Positions 1 through 6,464 of a DNA stretch of 6,860 bases are shown in pieces. The notes under the pieces are model-generated. The model ran no database searches. It worked only from the letters and a program-made list of their open reading frames with translations, and was not told the origin of the DNA. Position 1 is the first letter of the stretch. The number at the start of each line of letters is the position of its first letter. The position numbers and the translations under genes are program-made. This DNA is from Hyphomicrobiales bacterium (GTDB taxonomy: Bacteria > Pseudomonadota > Alphaproteobacteria > Rhizobiales > JAJFHB01): NCBI GenBank assembly GCA_021775795.1, contig JAJFHB010000513.1, positions 1 to 6,860 of the forward strand. Direction: 5' to 3'.

Positions 1-1197
1 TACACCTGGCGCACGGGCATTGATGAATATGGCGAGCCCGTACATGGCTCAATGTATCGCTATCTCTGGTCAAACGGCCCGAAGGAATGCCTGGAGTTTG
101 CCGATTACACCTTCGAAGAGCATTTCGGCAAGCCCATAGGCTCCTATCCCCCGCGCGCCGTCCTCACCGATTACATCAAAGGGCGGGTCGAGAAAGCGGG
201 CGTGCGTGACTGGTGCCGGTTCCGTACCGCCGTGCGCATGGTGGACTATGACGCCAGCACGGAAAAATTCACAGTGACCGTCAATGATCTGTTGAATGAC
301 CGGCTTTATTCCGAAGTCTTCGATTGGGTGATCTGTGCTTCCGGCCATTTCTCCACACCCAATGTGCCTTACTTCGAGGGCCTGGAAGGATTTAGTGGAC
401 GCGTCCTCCACTCACACGATTATCGCGATGCGCTGGAGTTCAAAGACAAGGACATCATGATTGTCGGGCGCAGCTATTCGGCCGAAGACATCGGCTCGCA
501 ATGCTGGAAGTACGGCTGCAAATCAGTCACCGTCAGCTACCGCTCGGAACCCATGCATTTCGACTTCCCCGACAACTGGTCTCAACATCCGCTGATTGAG
601 CGGATTTCCGGAAAAACCGTCAGCTTTATCGATGGCACATCGAAGGATGTGGATGCCATCATCATGTGTACGGGTTATCTGCATTATTTCCCCTTCATGC
701 CCGATGCCCTCAAGCTCAAGACCACCAACCGCATGTGGGCGCCAGGTCTCTACAAGGGGGTTTTGTGGGAAGAAAATCCACGGGTGTCCTATCTGGGCAT
801 GCAGGATCAGTTCTACACCTTCAACATGTTTGATGCACAGGCGTGGTTTGCCCGCGATACGATCATGGGCCGCATTGAGATACCCTCACTCGAAGACATG
901 CGCGCGGACAGCCAGATCTGGCTCGATCGCGAAGGGAAGCTTGAGACAGATGAGGACTTCATCTGGTTCCAGGGCGACAATGTGAAGGAACTGATCAGCC
1001 TGACGGATTATCCAAGCTTCGATGTGGAAGGCGTCAATCAGACATTTATGGAGTGGGAGCATCACAAGCATGAAAACATCATGACCTTCCGCGACCACAG
1101 CTACAAATCGCTCATGACAGGCACCTTACAGCCCCTGCACCACACAAAATGGGTGGATGAGATGGATGATTCAAGTGAAGCTTATCTCGGCTCTTAA
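1..1197 (+). CDS. tmm: Trimethylamine monooxygenase (flavin-containing), 5'-truncated by window edge
   Basis: Cytoplasmic FAD/NADPH enzyme that oxidises trimethylamine to trimethylamine N-oxide; characterised bacterial homologues also oxidise other small amines and dimethyl sulfide. The frame is open from base 1 to the TAA at 1195-1197, giving 398 visible residues. Homologues are about 445-460 residues, so roughly the first 50-60, with the FAD GxGxxG motif, lie outside the window; the ATG at 52 is internal. Visible landmarks: YTWRTG at the edge, LWSNGPKE (residues 22-29, with the conserved active-site Asn), the FMO signature [11 protein letters not shown] (131-141, FxGxxxHxxxY), the NADPH-binding segment [10 protein letters not shown] (156-165), and CTGY (223-226). 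The C-terminal half matches Tmm almost throughout, for example [18 protein letters not shown]. One oddity is Arg157, where the Tmm proteins I remember have Ser; the other glycine, serine and tyrosine positions are kept. No partner gene such as TMAO demethylase follows, because a hairpin and an opposing gene come next; any such partner must lie upstream. Confidence 0.95.
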   Translation, partial: YTWRTGIDEYGEPVHGSMYRYLWSNGPKECLEFADYTFEEHFGKPIGSYPPRAVLTDYIKGRVEKAGVRDWCRFRTAVRMVDYDASTEKFTVTVNDLLNDRLYSEVFDWVICASGHFSTPNVPYFEGLEGFSGRVLHSHDYRDALEFKDKDIMIVGRSYSAEDIGSQCWKYGCKSVTVSYRSEPMHFDFPDNWSQHPLIERISGKTVSFIDGTSKDVDAIIMCTGYLHYFPFMPDALKLKTTNRMWAPGLYKGVLWEENPRVSYLGMQDQFYTFNMFDAQAWFARDTIMGRIEIPSLEDMRADSQIWLDREGKLETDEDFIWFQGDNVKELISLTDYPSFDVEGVNQTFMEWEHHKHENIMTFRDHSYKSLMTGTLQPLHHTKWVDEMDDSSEAYLGS

Positions 1198-1210
1198 ATC
1201 TGTTTCAGTT

Positions 1211-1261
1211 AAAACAGCCGCCGGCGTTTGAGCAGGGAGAGAACACTCTTGCGCCGGCGGC
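1211..1261. terminator. GC-rich hairpin between convergent genes
   Basis: Perfect 10-bp inverted repeat, GCCGCCGGCG at 1217-1226 and CGCCGGCGGC at 1252-1261, around a 25-base loop. The loop holds a second small stem (AGAG 1238-1241 with CTCT 1246-1249). Read on the minus strand the stem is followed by TGTTTTAAC (T-run at 1214-1211), a reasonable intrinsic terminator for the secreted-protein gene ending at 1279. On the plus strand no T-run follows, but the hairpin sits 20 bases after the tmm stop and may serve both directions. Confidence 0.65.
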
Positions 1262-1278
1262 CCACAAATTTCACAGAG

Positions 1279-1710
1279 CTAAATGGGCAGGTCTGAAGCT
1301 TCACCACATTCGTGAGGTGTTACGTCAGAAGGGGCGCCCTCATAAGCGGGCGTTGCTGCCAGGCTGTAGGAAAAATTCCAACTGTTCTCACCGGTTGCAA
1401 GAATGGTGAGCTCACCTGTTTCAGCTTGAAATACTTCACCGCCATTATCGCGATTGAGCGTGAACGACGTGATGTTGAGTGAGGCATCGCCGTTCAGAAT
1501 AGCAACGATGTCAGAATTCATTTCTATTGAAAGCGTGAGGTTGTGGTCATCGAGACCGGATGCTGTGTATTGAAAATTATACTGCGGTGTCAGGGAGACC
1601 TTGCCGGTACATTCATCCTGTTCGGCGGCATGGAGCGGCGCGCTGGCGCCAAGGCTCAAAGACAATGATGCTGCGCAGAACAGAGCCCAGAGGCTGATGG
1701 CCTTTTTCAT
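1279..1710 (-). CDS. Small secreted protein of unknown function
   Basis: A 143-residue protein I do not recognise. Residues 1-28 look like a Sec signal peptide: MKK, then a hydrophobic core rich in Leu, Ala and Ser (about 5-24), with likely cleavage after PLHA (residue 28) or one residue later. The mature ~115 residues are acidic and rich in Ser, Thr and Asn, with alternating hydrophobic/polar runs suggestive of a beta-sandwich. They hold only two cysteines, Cys34 near the new N terminus and Cys135 near the C terminus, which could form a disulfide in the periplasm. There is no lipobox and no membrane anchor. The ATG at 1710 is chosen because GGGAGA (1716-1721) sits five bases before it and the signal peptide begins there; the frame stays open upstream to 1821, but that part does not look like protein. 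The gene lies 129 bases downstream of the haemolysin III gene on the same strand, with a CRP-like palindrome in the gap, and ends at the shared hairpin. Real gene: fairly sure; function: none offered. Confidence 0.75.
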   Translation of the reverse strand: MKKAISLWALFCAASLSLSLGASAPLHAAEQDECTGKVSLTPQYNFQYTASGLDDHNLTLSIEMNSDIVAILNGDASLNITSFTLNRDNGGEVFQAETGELTILATGENSWNFSYSLAATPAYEGAPSDVTPHECGEASDLPI

Positions 1711-1796
1711 GATTGTCTCCCACTGATTATCCCGCTCAAGAACACATGCAAGTGCGCCCTTCAGCACTGAAGATGGGAACTGTTCAGGTGAGGTCG

Positions 1797-1812
1797 TGTG
1801 ATGCGGATCACA
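1797..1812. promoter_or_regulatory. CRP/FNR-family operator-like palindrome
   Basis: TGTGATGCGGATCACA is a perfect match to the CRP half-site arrangement TGTGA-N6-TCACA, with arms that extend to 6 bp (TGTGAT / ATCACA). It lies in the 129-base gap between the haemolysin III stop and the secreted-protein start, 87 bases before the latter, a normal distance for an activator or repressor site. No strong -35/-10 pair is evident between it and the gene; GATAAT on the minus strand about 15 bases before the ATG is too close to be convincing. No T-run follows on either strand, so a terminator is less likely than a protein-binding site. That it is bound is inference. Confidence 0.45.
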
Positions 1813-1839
1813 GCAGCGCATTTTACAGTGGTCGAAAAG

Positions 1840-2478
1840 CTAGTCGAACAGAACCGCAGCCACCACGGCGCCGAAATGGCAGGCGGTTCCAAGCAGCACG
1901 AAAAGATGCCAGATGGCATTCTGGTAGGGCAGGCTCTCCCACAAGTGGAACAGCACGCCGGCTGTGTAAAAGAATGCTCCCGCAGCAAGCAGGACCAGCG
2001 CATCTGTCGGCAAGGCGGCGACCACCGGTCCGATGACGAATATGCCGGCCCACCCAAGAGCCAGATAGATGATCACATAAAACTTGCTCGCACCTATGTT
2101 GAAAACAAGCTTTGCCGTAACCCCGGCAACGGCGATGGCCCAGACCACCCCCAACAAGCCATAGCCGACAAACCCGCCCATCTTGACGATAGTGAAGGGC
2201 GTATAGGTTCCGGCGATCTTCACGAAAATTGCGGCATGGTCAAAACGACGAAGCAGGCTCGACAGGCGTGGCAGGCGGTTCATGTTGTAGGCCGCCGAAC
2301 AGACCAGCATGGCCAACAGGGTTGTGCCGTAAATCGCAAGCGCGGTTATCGCTGATCCCGGCAACATCTGAACCGCAGACACGATCATGAGCGACACCGC
2401 CACCAGGCCGGTGACGATGCCAATGACATGGATGCAGGCGTCGGCCAGTTGTTCAGGACGTGTATCAGTGGATGTCAA
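1840..2478 (-). CDS. Haemolysin III / PAQR-family integral membrane protein
   Basis: A 212-residue inner-membrane protein with about seven hydrophobic segments, the normal size for the bacterial HlyIII (YqfA-like) branch of the PAQR/CREST superfamily. Bacterial members have no firmly assigned reaction; the superfamily is thought to contain metal-dependent hydrolases, and adiponectin receptors hold zinc with three His. Signature blocks are SAAYN (61-65), LRRFDHAAIF (76-85), IAGTYTPF (88-95) and NAIWHLFVL (187-195). Aligned by eye, the PAQR Ser and Asp are Ser61 and Asp80, and one zinc His is His191, but the other two zinc positions are Asn65 and Asn187. The start is TTG at 2478: GAGG (2486-2489) stands seven bases before it, a stop lies in frame 36 bases upstream, and no ATG or GTG intervenes; the next Met (residue 31) lies inside the first membrane segment. 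The cupin gene ends 71 bases upstream on the same strand, so the two may be co-transcribed. Family certain, activity unknown. Confidence 0.93.
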   Translation of the reverse strand: MTSTDTRPEQLADACIHVIGIVTGLVAVSLMIVSAVQMLPGSAITALAIYGTTLLAMLVCSAAYNMNRLPRLSSLLRRFDHAAIFVKIAGTYTPFTIVKMGGFVGYGLLGVVWAIAVAGVTAKLVFNIGASKFYVIIYLALGWAGIFVIGPVVAALPTDALVLLAAGAFFYTAGVLFHLWESLPYQNAIWHLFVLLGTACHFGAVVAAVLFD

Positions 2479-2524
2479 AGCTTCGCCTCGATGCTGCTGG
2501 CGACAAATCTTCCACTACAATGTG

Positions 2525-2546
2525 ACGAGGATGCGATCGGCCTCGT
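2525..2546 (-). other. Small hairpin between the cupin and haemolysin III genes
   Basis: Inverted repeat ACGAGG (2525-2530) / CCTCGT (2541-2546) with a 10-base loop, starting just after the cupin stop. On the minus strand the bases that follow are CACATTGTAG, with no T-run, so it is at best a weak terminator, a transcript-stabilising stem or a chance pairing. Confidence 0.25.
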
Positions 2547-2549
2547 TTC

Positions 2550-2960
2550 TCATCCACCCGCAGGTGCGGCATTGTAGTCTTCCTCCGAGACCGGCTCGAG
2601 CCAGCCGGCAACGGAACCGTCAAGCGCTTCCTGCAAGGCAATATGGGTCATGGATGTTTCAGGTGCACCGCCATGCCAGTGTTTTTCTCCAGGCGGTATC
2701 CAGACGCTGTCGCCAGCGCGCAATTCAATGACCTGTTCGCCCTCGGTCTGGAAACGGCCAACACCGGCCAGTACATAAAGTGTCTGGCCAAGCGGATGCG
2801 TATGCCAGTTGGTGCGGGCTCCCGGCTCAAACGTCACCCGCGCACCCTTGATGCGGGCGGGCTCCGGCGCATCTGCAATCTGGTCCAGCCAGACATTGCC
2901 GGTGAACCATTCTGCCGGACCTTTTCGTGTGGGCATACTGCCTGCGTGGCGAATTTCCAT
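2550..2960 (-). CDS. Single-domain manganese cupin, (R)-hydroxynitrile lyase-like
   Basis: A 136-residue cytoplasmic one-domain cupin. Its sequence follows, from memory, the cupin hydroxynitrile lyase of Granulicella tundricola (GtHNL, ~131 residues), with the same residue numbers: metal ligands His53, His55, Gln59 and His94, and active-site positions Ala40, Val42, His106 and Gln110. Shared blocks include KGPAEWFTG (13-21), FEPGART (44-50), WHTHPLGQTL (52-61) and PGEKHWHG (90-97). In the general cupin pattern Gln59 replaces the usual Glu of motif 1. GtHNL makes and splits (R)-cyanohydrins such as mandelonitrile, but that may be a side activity; relatives are often annotated as cupins linked to carboxymuconolactone decarboxylase, and the natural substrate is not established. 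The ATG at 2960 has AGGA (2969-2972) eight bases before it. The gene is first in a possible minus-strand unit with the haemolysin III gene and is divergent from the SulP gene. Fold and metal site: very sure; reaction in the cell: unknown. Confidence 0.94.
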   Translation of the reverse strand: MEIRHAGSMPTRKGPAEWFTGNVWLDQIADAPEPARIKGARVTFEPGARTNWHTHPLGQTLYVLAGVGRFQTEGEQVIELRAGDSVWIPPGEKHWHGGAPETSMTHIALQEALDGSVAGWLEPVSEEDYNAAPAGG

Positions 2961-3301
2961 GTAACTGTTCCTGCCTTCAATCTGACGCTTTTCATGTGCA
3001 AGCCACGAGCCGCCACAACGTGTTGTACGATCATGGTTGTGTTTTCACTGTCATTATACAGGGCAATCGCTACGCCGTCTCAGTTGCCGAGCACCTATGT
3101 GAAGCGCTCCCTGAACCAAGGTTCCCGGCTCTCAATGCAGCGCATGTCCGAAACATGCTTTTCTCAGCGCCGTTGCGCCTATATATCTTGCGGCCAAACA
3201 CACTCCGAGGTGCGGTTGCTGCAGAAACGTCTGTGCCGAACCAGCGGAAGCGCAGCAAGCGGAACGAACCGCGCGGTGCCACACGCTATTTGTTGAGAAC
3301 A
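2961..3301. other. Divergent intergenic region, cupin / SulP
   Basis: 341 bases with no supported gene. The SulP frame is open back to a GTG at 2927, but the conceptual peptide before 3302 is rich in Cys, Arg and His, overlaps the cupin gene and does not resemble a SulP N terminus. Possible control elements, all weak: a minus-strand TATAAT at 3053-3058; a plus-strand TATATC at 3182-3187 with TTTTCT 17 bases before it; and inverted repeats ACAAC-GT-GTTGT (3015-3026), GAACC-AA-GGTTC (3113-3124) and GCATGT-N5-ACATGC (3142-3158). Repeats of this size are expected by chance in a region this long. Promoters for both flanking genes must lie here unless transcription reads through. Confidence 0.5.
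3053..3083 (-). promoter_or_regulatory. Candidate promoter for the cupin gene
   Basis: On the minus strand a perfect TATAAT occupies 3053-3058. The best -35 candidate is CTGAGA at 3078-3083 (4 of 6 matches to TTGACA), at a long 19-base spacing. It would give a leader of roughly 85 bases before the cupin ATG. The -10 is good but the -35 and spacing are poor, so this is a tentative call. Confidence 0.25.
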
Positions 3302-5512
3302 ATGATGTCTGCCGCTGACCATACTCAGCCAAAGCCGCCTGTACGCCGCAACGACCTTTTGCCTTCGGCAATCGTTGGCGTGGTCGCTGGCCTTGACAAC
3401 ATCGGTTCGAGCCTGGCCATCGCCTCGCTGCTGTTTGCCGGGCCGCTTGTCGCTGGACTTGGAGTTGCGGTCAGCGTGATGTTCCTCGGCGGCGCCGTTC
3501 TCGCGTTTGTCGTGGCGCTCAGGAGCAGCCAGCCGAACTCCGTCGCCCTGGTGCAGGAATCAACCATCGCCATTCTCGCGGTGGCCTTGGCGACAATGGC
3601 GACCAGCCTCGATATATCGCCGGAAGCCAAAATCGCAACAGCGCTTGCAATCCTCGGTGTCTCCAGCCTCGCCACCGGTGCACTGTTCTGGATCATAGGA
3701 CGCCTTGGTCTTGGCCGGGTCGTGCGTTTTCTGCCCTATCCGGTGGTTGCCGGTTTCCTGGCCGGCACCGGGTGGCTACTTGTGAATGGCGCCGCCACCA
3801 TGCTTACGGGAGCCGGGATCGGTCCCACCATGATCGAAAGCCTGAGTGAAACACACACTTTGTACCTTCTGGCTCCAGCTATCGTGTTTGCCATCACCAT
3901 GCTGGTTGCCCTGAAGCGCTTTCCACACGCCGCGACAATTCCCGCAGTCATGCTGGCGGCGGTTGCAATTTTTTATGGCGTTCTGGCGGTTGCGGAAATT
4001 GATATCGCCACGGCACAGGCGCAGGGGTATCTGCCCAGCATGGAAACGGCGCCTGGGCTCAACCTGCCCAACCTGGAGACATTCGCTCTTATCCACTGGC
4101 CCGCGGTTTTAACTGCCCTGCCGAGTATTCTGTCACTGGCCATCTTGAGCATGATCGCCTTGCTGCTGAACATCAGCGGTCTTGAGCTGGCGAGCGGCGG
4201 TGACATTGACGTCAACCACGAACTGCGTTCAAGCGGCACAGCCAATCTCCTCTCCGGCACATTCGGCGGGCCACCGGGATATGTGGGCATAAGTATCATG
4301 TTGCTTGCACATAAGGTCGGGGCGCGAAGCCGGGGGGCTGGTCTTGCCACGGCTGCAGTCATGCTGGTCGGGCTGTTGACTGCCGGGCCGTTGATTTCCC
4401 ATGTCCCCGTCTTTCTCACAGCGGGTTTCATTTTATTTCTGGGCCTGGAGCTTTTGGGAGCCTGGCTTCTCAGCTCGCGGCGACAGCTGCCCACGGCGGA
4501 GTGGCTCATCGTTGTCGTCATTCTCGCTGTCGTCGCGCTGGTGGGTTTCATTGAAGCACTCGCCGTGGGCCTAGCGGTTTCCGTTGCCCTCTTCGCCTTC
4601 AACTATTCCAGGCTTCCGGTGGTGAGGCTCAGTGCCAGCGGTACGGATCAGCGCAGCGCTGTTGACCGCTCCCCGGCCGCAATGCAACACCTCCTGCATT
4701 GCGGCGGCGCCATCGAAGTTGTGCAATTGCAGGGCTATCTTTTCTTTGGCACCGCCGAGCGCATGGTGGACCATGTACGTCAGCGCCTGGCGGACAAAAA
4801 CCGAGATCCGTTGCGTTTTCTGGTGCTTGATTTTCGCCATGTGAGCGGTGTCGATTCCGCTGCGGCAACCTCATTCGTTAAAGTCAGAAGCATCATTGAG
4901 GCAAACGACGTGCGCGTTTTTTTCACGCAGGTACCTCCCGATGTCGAACGCTCCCTGCGCCAGGCTGGCATTACGTTTGGCGAGGACACTCCAATGGTCC
5001 TTGAGGGTGACATTGATCATGCGGTTGAACGGGCTGAAGAAGCGCTGCTGCATGAACAACCCGAACTGCACGCTGACGCCGACCTGCTCAACCATTTTGA
5101 AGCCGCGATCGGCCCGCATCCAAGGTTGCATGATCTCGTAGACGCAATGACGCGGCTCGCTCTCGAGCCGGGACACCTGCTGATAAAGGCGGGCGATGAT
5201 GCAGATGATGTCTATTTCGTAGCGCACGGACGGGTAAGGGTTGAATCGACCCTGCCCAGTGGGCGCACCTTGCGCCTGCGCACGATGACAGCCGGTGCTA
5301 TCGTCGGCGAAATAGCGCTTTACCTGCATCGCCAGCGCACGGCTGACGTGATCGTCGAAACACCTTCGGACATTTTTCATCTCAGCGCGGTGGAACTGGA
5401 ACGGCTGGAGCGCGAGGATCCGGTTCTTGCCCTGCTTACGCACAAATTGCTGGCGAGCAATCTTTCCGAGAAACTCAGTACCGCCAACCGCATGATCCAG
5501 GCGCGGGATTAG
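3302..5512 (+). CDS. SulP (SLC26-type) anion transporter with STAS and cyclic-nucleotide-binding domains
   Basis: A 736-residue inner-membrane transporter with three parts. Residues ~10-440 form the SulP/SLC26 membrane domain: many hydrophobic helices, QES (85-87) near the position where related proteins carry the QDST-type substrate-site motif, and the conserved block GDIDVNHELR...GTANLLSG...GGPPGY near residue 300. Residues ~475-560 are a STAS domain with LDFRHVSGVDSAAA; Asp518-Ser519 matches the phosphorylatable DS of anti-sigma-antagonist folds. Residues ~615-720 are a Crp-type cyclic-nucleotide-binding domain with an intact phosphate-binding cassette, GEIALYLHRQRTADV (669-683), including Glu670, Arg679 and Thr680. 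SulP proteins move sulfate, bicarbonate or other anions and dicarboxylates; the substrate here cannot be read from sequence. The extra domain suggests gating by cAMP or cGMP (inference). The start is uncertain: ATGs at 3302 and 3305 are in frame, with no strong ribosome site; I chose the first because the charged pre-helix segment begins right after. The long open frame back to 2927 is rejected. It stands alone on its strand and converges on the methyltransferase gene. Confidence 0.94.
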   Translation: MMSAADHTQPKPPVRRNDLLPSAIVGVVAGLDNIGSSLAIASLLFAGPLVAGLGVAVSVMFLGGAVLAFVVALRSSQPNSVALVQESTIAILAVALATMATSLDISPEAKIATALAILGVSSLATGALFWIIGRLGLGRVVRFLPYPVVAGFLAGTGWLLVNGAATMLTGAGIGPTMIESLSETHTLYLLAPAIVFAITMLVALKRFPHAATIPAVMLAAVAIFYGVLAVAEIDIATAQAQGYLPSMETAPGLNLPNLETFALIHWPAVLTALPSILSLAILSMIALLLNISGLELASGGDIDVNHELRSSGTANLLSGTFGGPPGYVGISIMLLAHKVGARSRGAGLATAAVMLVGLLTAGPLISHVPVFLTAGFILFLGLELLGAWLLSSRRQLPTAEWLIVVVILAVVALVGFIEALAVGLAVSVALFAFNYSRLPVVRLSASGTDQRSAVDRSPAAMQHLLHCGGAIEVVQLQGYLFFGTAERMVDHVRQRLADKNRDPLRFLVLDFRHVSGVDSAAATSFVKVRSIIEANDVRVFFTQVPPDVERSLRQAGITFGEDTPMVLEGDIDHAVERAEEALLHEQPELHADADLLNHFEAAIGPHPRLHDLVDAMTRLALEPGHLLIKAGDDADDVYFVAHGRVRVESTLPSGRTLRLRTMTAGAIVGEIALYLHRQRTADVIVETPSDIFHLSAVELERLEREDPVLALLTHKLLASNLSEKLSTANRMIQARD

Positions 5513-5531
5513 AGATCCTTTTAATCAAAGC

Positions 5532-5550
5532 GCTGACGATCCCCCTCAGC
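5532..5550. terminator. Weak hairpin between convergent genes
   Basis: GCTGA (5532-5536) and TCAGC (5546-5550) form a 5-bp stem with a 9-base loop in the 53-base gap between the SulP stop and the stop of the opposing methyltransferase gene. On the minus strand GCTTTGATTAAAAGG follows, only mildly T-rich; on the plus strand nothing U-rich follows. The position is right for a shared terminator but the structure is weak. Confidence 0.25.
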
Positions 5551-5565
5551 AGACCGGGCGGCGCC

Positions 5566-6453
5566 TCAGACAAGTGGCTTCAAGGCATGAATGTGGTCAA
5601 CCCCCAGGCCACAGCAGGACCCGATGACCTGAACACCGCGCTTGAGCCACGCCTTGGAATGTGTCGCATAGGTGTCCGGGGAAACGGTCACATCATAAAT
5701 GCAAACATTGTTTTCCCAGCGGGCCGAATGGGCATAGACACCAACGAGACCCGACCAATGTTCCTGCACGACATCGAGGCAGGGATCGATGTCCTCCACG
5801 ATCGTATGCATGATGCTGACGAGAGGGACGTTGCTATTTTGAATGGCGTCCAGAGCATCGGCCAGCGGCTCGCCCTTCAGCAGGATCATGGTGCCGTTTT
5901 CGTCGGCCCTGCAGGAATACCCGACCCATACCGGTAACCCGGTCTTCTGCGCTGCCTCAAGAGTTGCCATCGTGCGCCCGATATCAACCATCATCTCGAG
6001 CATGATCAGGTCGGCGCCGGCGTCGGCCATGATTGCTGCCTGCTCTCCTGCACTGACCGACAATTCTGCGGGTGTGACCCAGTTTCCGTCCCAGGCCCAA
6101 TAGGAAATACCGCCGGCAACGAGAACATCCGGTGCATCCGTACGCTCGCGGGCCTCTGCCGCCAGTTCAATACCACGGCGGTTCAGGGCGTCGAAGTCAT
6201 GTTCAACACCTGCGGCGCGCAAGGCCTGACGGTGGGTCGCGAAAGTGTTCGAGATGACGATCTCCGCACCCTCGCGGATATAGTCTTCGTGCACGGTTCT
6301 GAGTATATCGGGGTCGCTCAGGGCGCCGCCGCCGTTCCAGGCATTCTCCAATTGCGGCACGCCACGTCGTTCGATTTCGGTGCCGGTTGCACCGTCAATC
6401 ATAATCCGCTCACCGTTCGTGATCCGGCTCATCAAGCGCTCGTATCTGCTCAA
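5566..6453 (-). CDS. Homocysteine S-methyltransferase-family protein with variant zinc site
   Basis: A 295-residue cytoplasmic TIM-barrel protein of the homocysteine-binding domain family (BHMT, MmuM, MetH N-terminal domain), which moves methyl groups from betaine, S-methylmethionine or methyl-folate to homocysteine bound to zinc. Visible: IDGATGTEIERRG (19-31, usually DGGxGT), SNTF (68-71), LMLEMMVD (150-157), and IGSCCG near the C terminus (Cys280, Cys281; usually GGCC). The first zinc ligand, normally the Cys of a GxNC motif, appears to be His216 in VSIMHT, giving a possible His/Cys/Cys site. A YAHSARW segment follows where classical members have YPNSGE. From memory, a set of alphaproteobacterial relatives shares these features. 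Start: TTG at 6453, with a strong GGGAGGTG (6457-6464) five bases after GGAGG; the ATG at 6495 (309 residues) has no ribosome site, and its first 14 residues look non-conserved. The gene is divergent from the amine-oxidase gene (183-base gap) and convergent with SulP. The methyl donor and acceptor are unknown. Confidence 0.9.
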   Translation of the reverse strand: MSRYERLMSRITNGERIMIDGATGTEIERRGVPQLENAWNGGGALSDPDILRTVHEDYIREGAEIVISNTFATHRQALRAAGVEHDFDALNRRGIELAAEARERTDAPDVLVAGGISYWAWDGNWVTPAELSVSAGEQAAIMADAGADLIMLEMMVDIGRTMATLEAAQKTGLPVWVGYSCRADENGTMILLKGEPLADALDAIQNSNVPLVSIMHTIVEDIDPCLDVVQEHWSGLVGVYAHSARWENNVCIYDVTVSPDTYATHSKAWLKRGVQVIGSCCGLGVDHIHALKPLV

Positions 6454-6456
6454 GTT

Positions 6457-6464
6457 CACCTCCC
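6457..6464 (-). promoter_or_regulatory. Shine-Dalgarno sequence that decides a TTG start
   Basis: GGGAGGTG on the minus strand, with TGAAC between GGAGG and the TTG at 6453. It is the strongest ribosome site in the window and falls inside the longer frame that begins at the ATG at 6495, which lacks such a site. This favours the shorter protein. Confidence 0.7.

Noticed and set aside
1759..1772. CTTCAG-CA-CTGAAG palindrome upstream of the secreted-protein gene
   Set aside because: Short and without a known consensus; with so many possible short palindromes it is not distinguishable from chance.
1797..1812. The same palindrome as a terminator for the haemolysin III gene
   Set aside because: Only a 6-bp stem with a 4-base loop and no T-run after it on the minus strand; it fits a protein-binding site better.
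1798..2355. 185-residue plus-strand open frame
   Set aside because: It is antisense to the haemolysin III gene, has low-complexity Gln/His/Arg-rich composition, no ribosome site and no recognisable family.
2643..3296. 217-residue plus-strand open frame across the cupin gene and the intergenic region
   Set aside because: It is antisense to the well-supported cupin and its translation has no coherent domain.
2927..3301. Long N-terminal extension of the SulP reading frame from a GTG at 2927
   Set aside because: The extra ~125 residues are rich in Cys, Arg and His, overlap the cupin gene on the other strand, and do not resemble a SulP N terminus; homologous sequence begins just after the ATGs at 3302/3305.
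3973..4602. 209-residue minus-strand open frame opposite SulP
   Set aside because: Composition (Arg, Thr, Ala, Pro, Ser, Met) is the usual shadow of a GC-rich membrane-protein gene; no start signals or family features.
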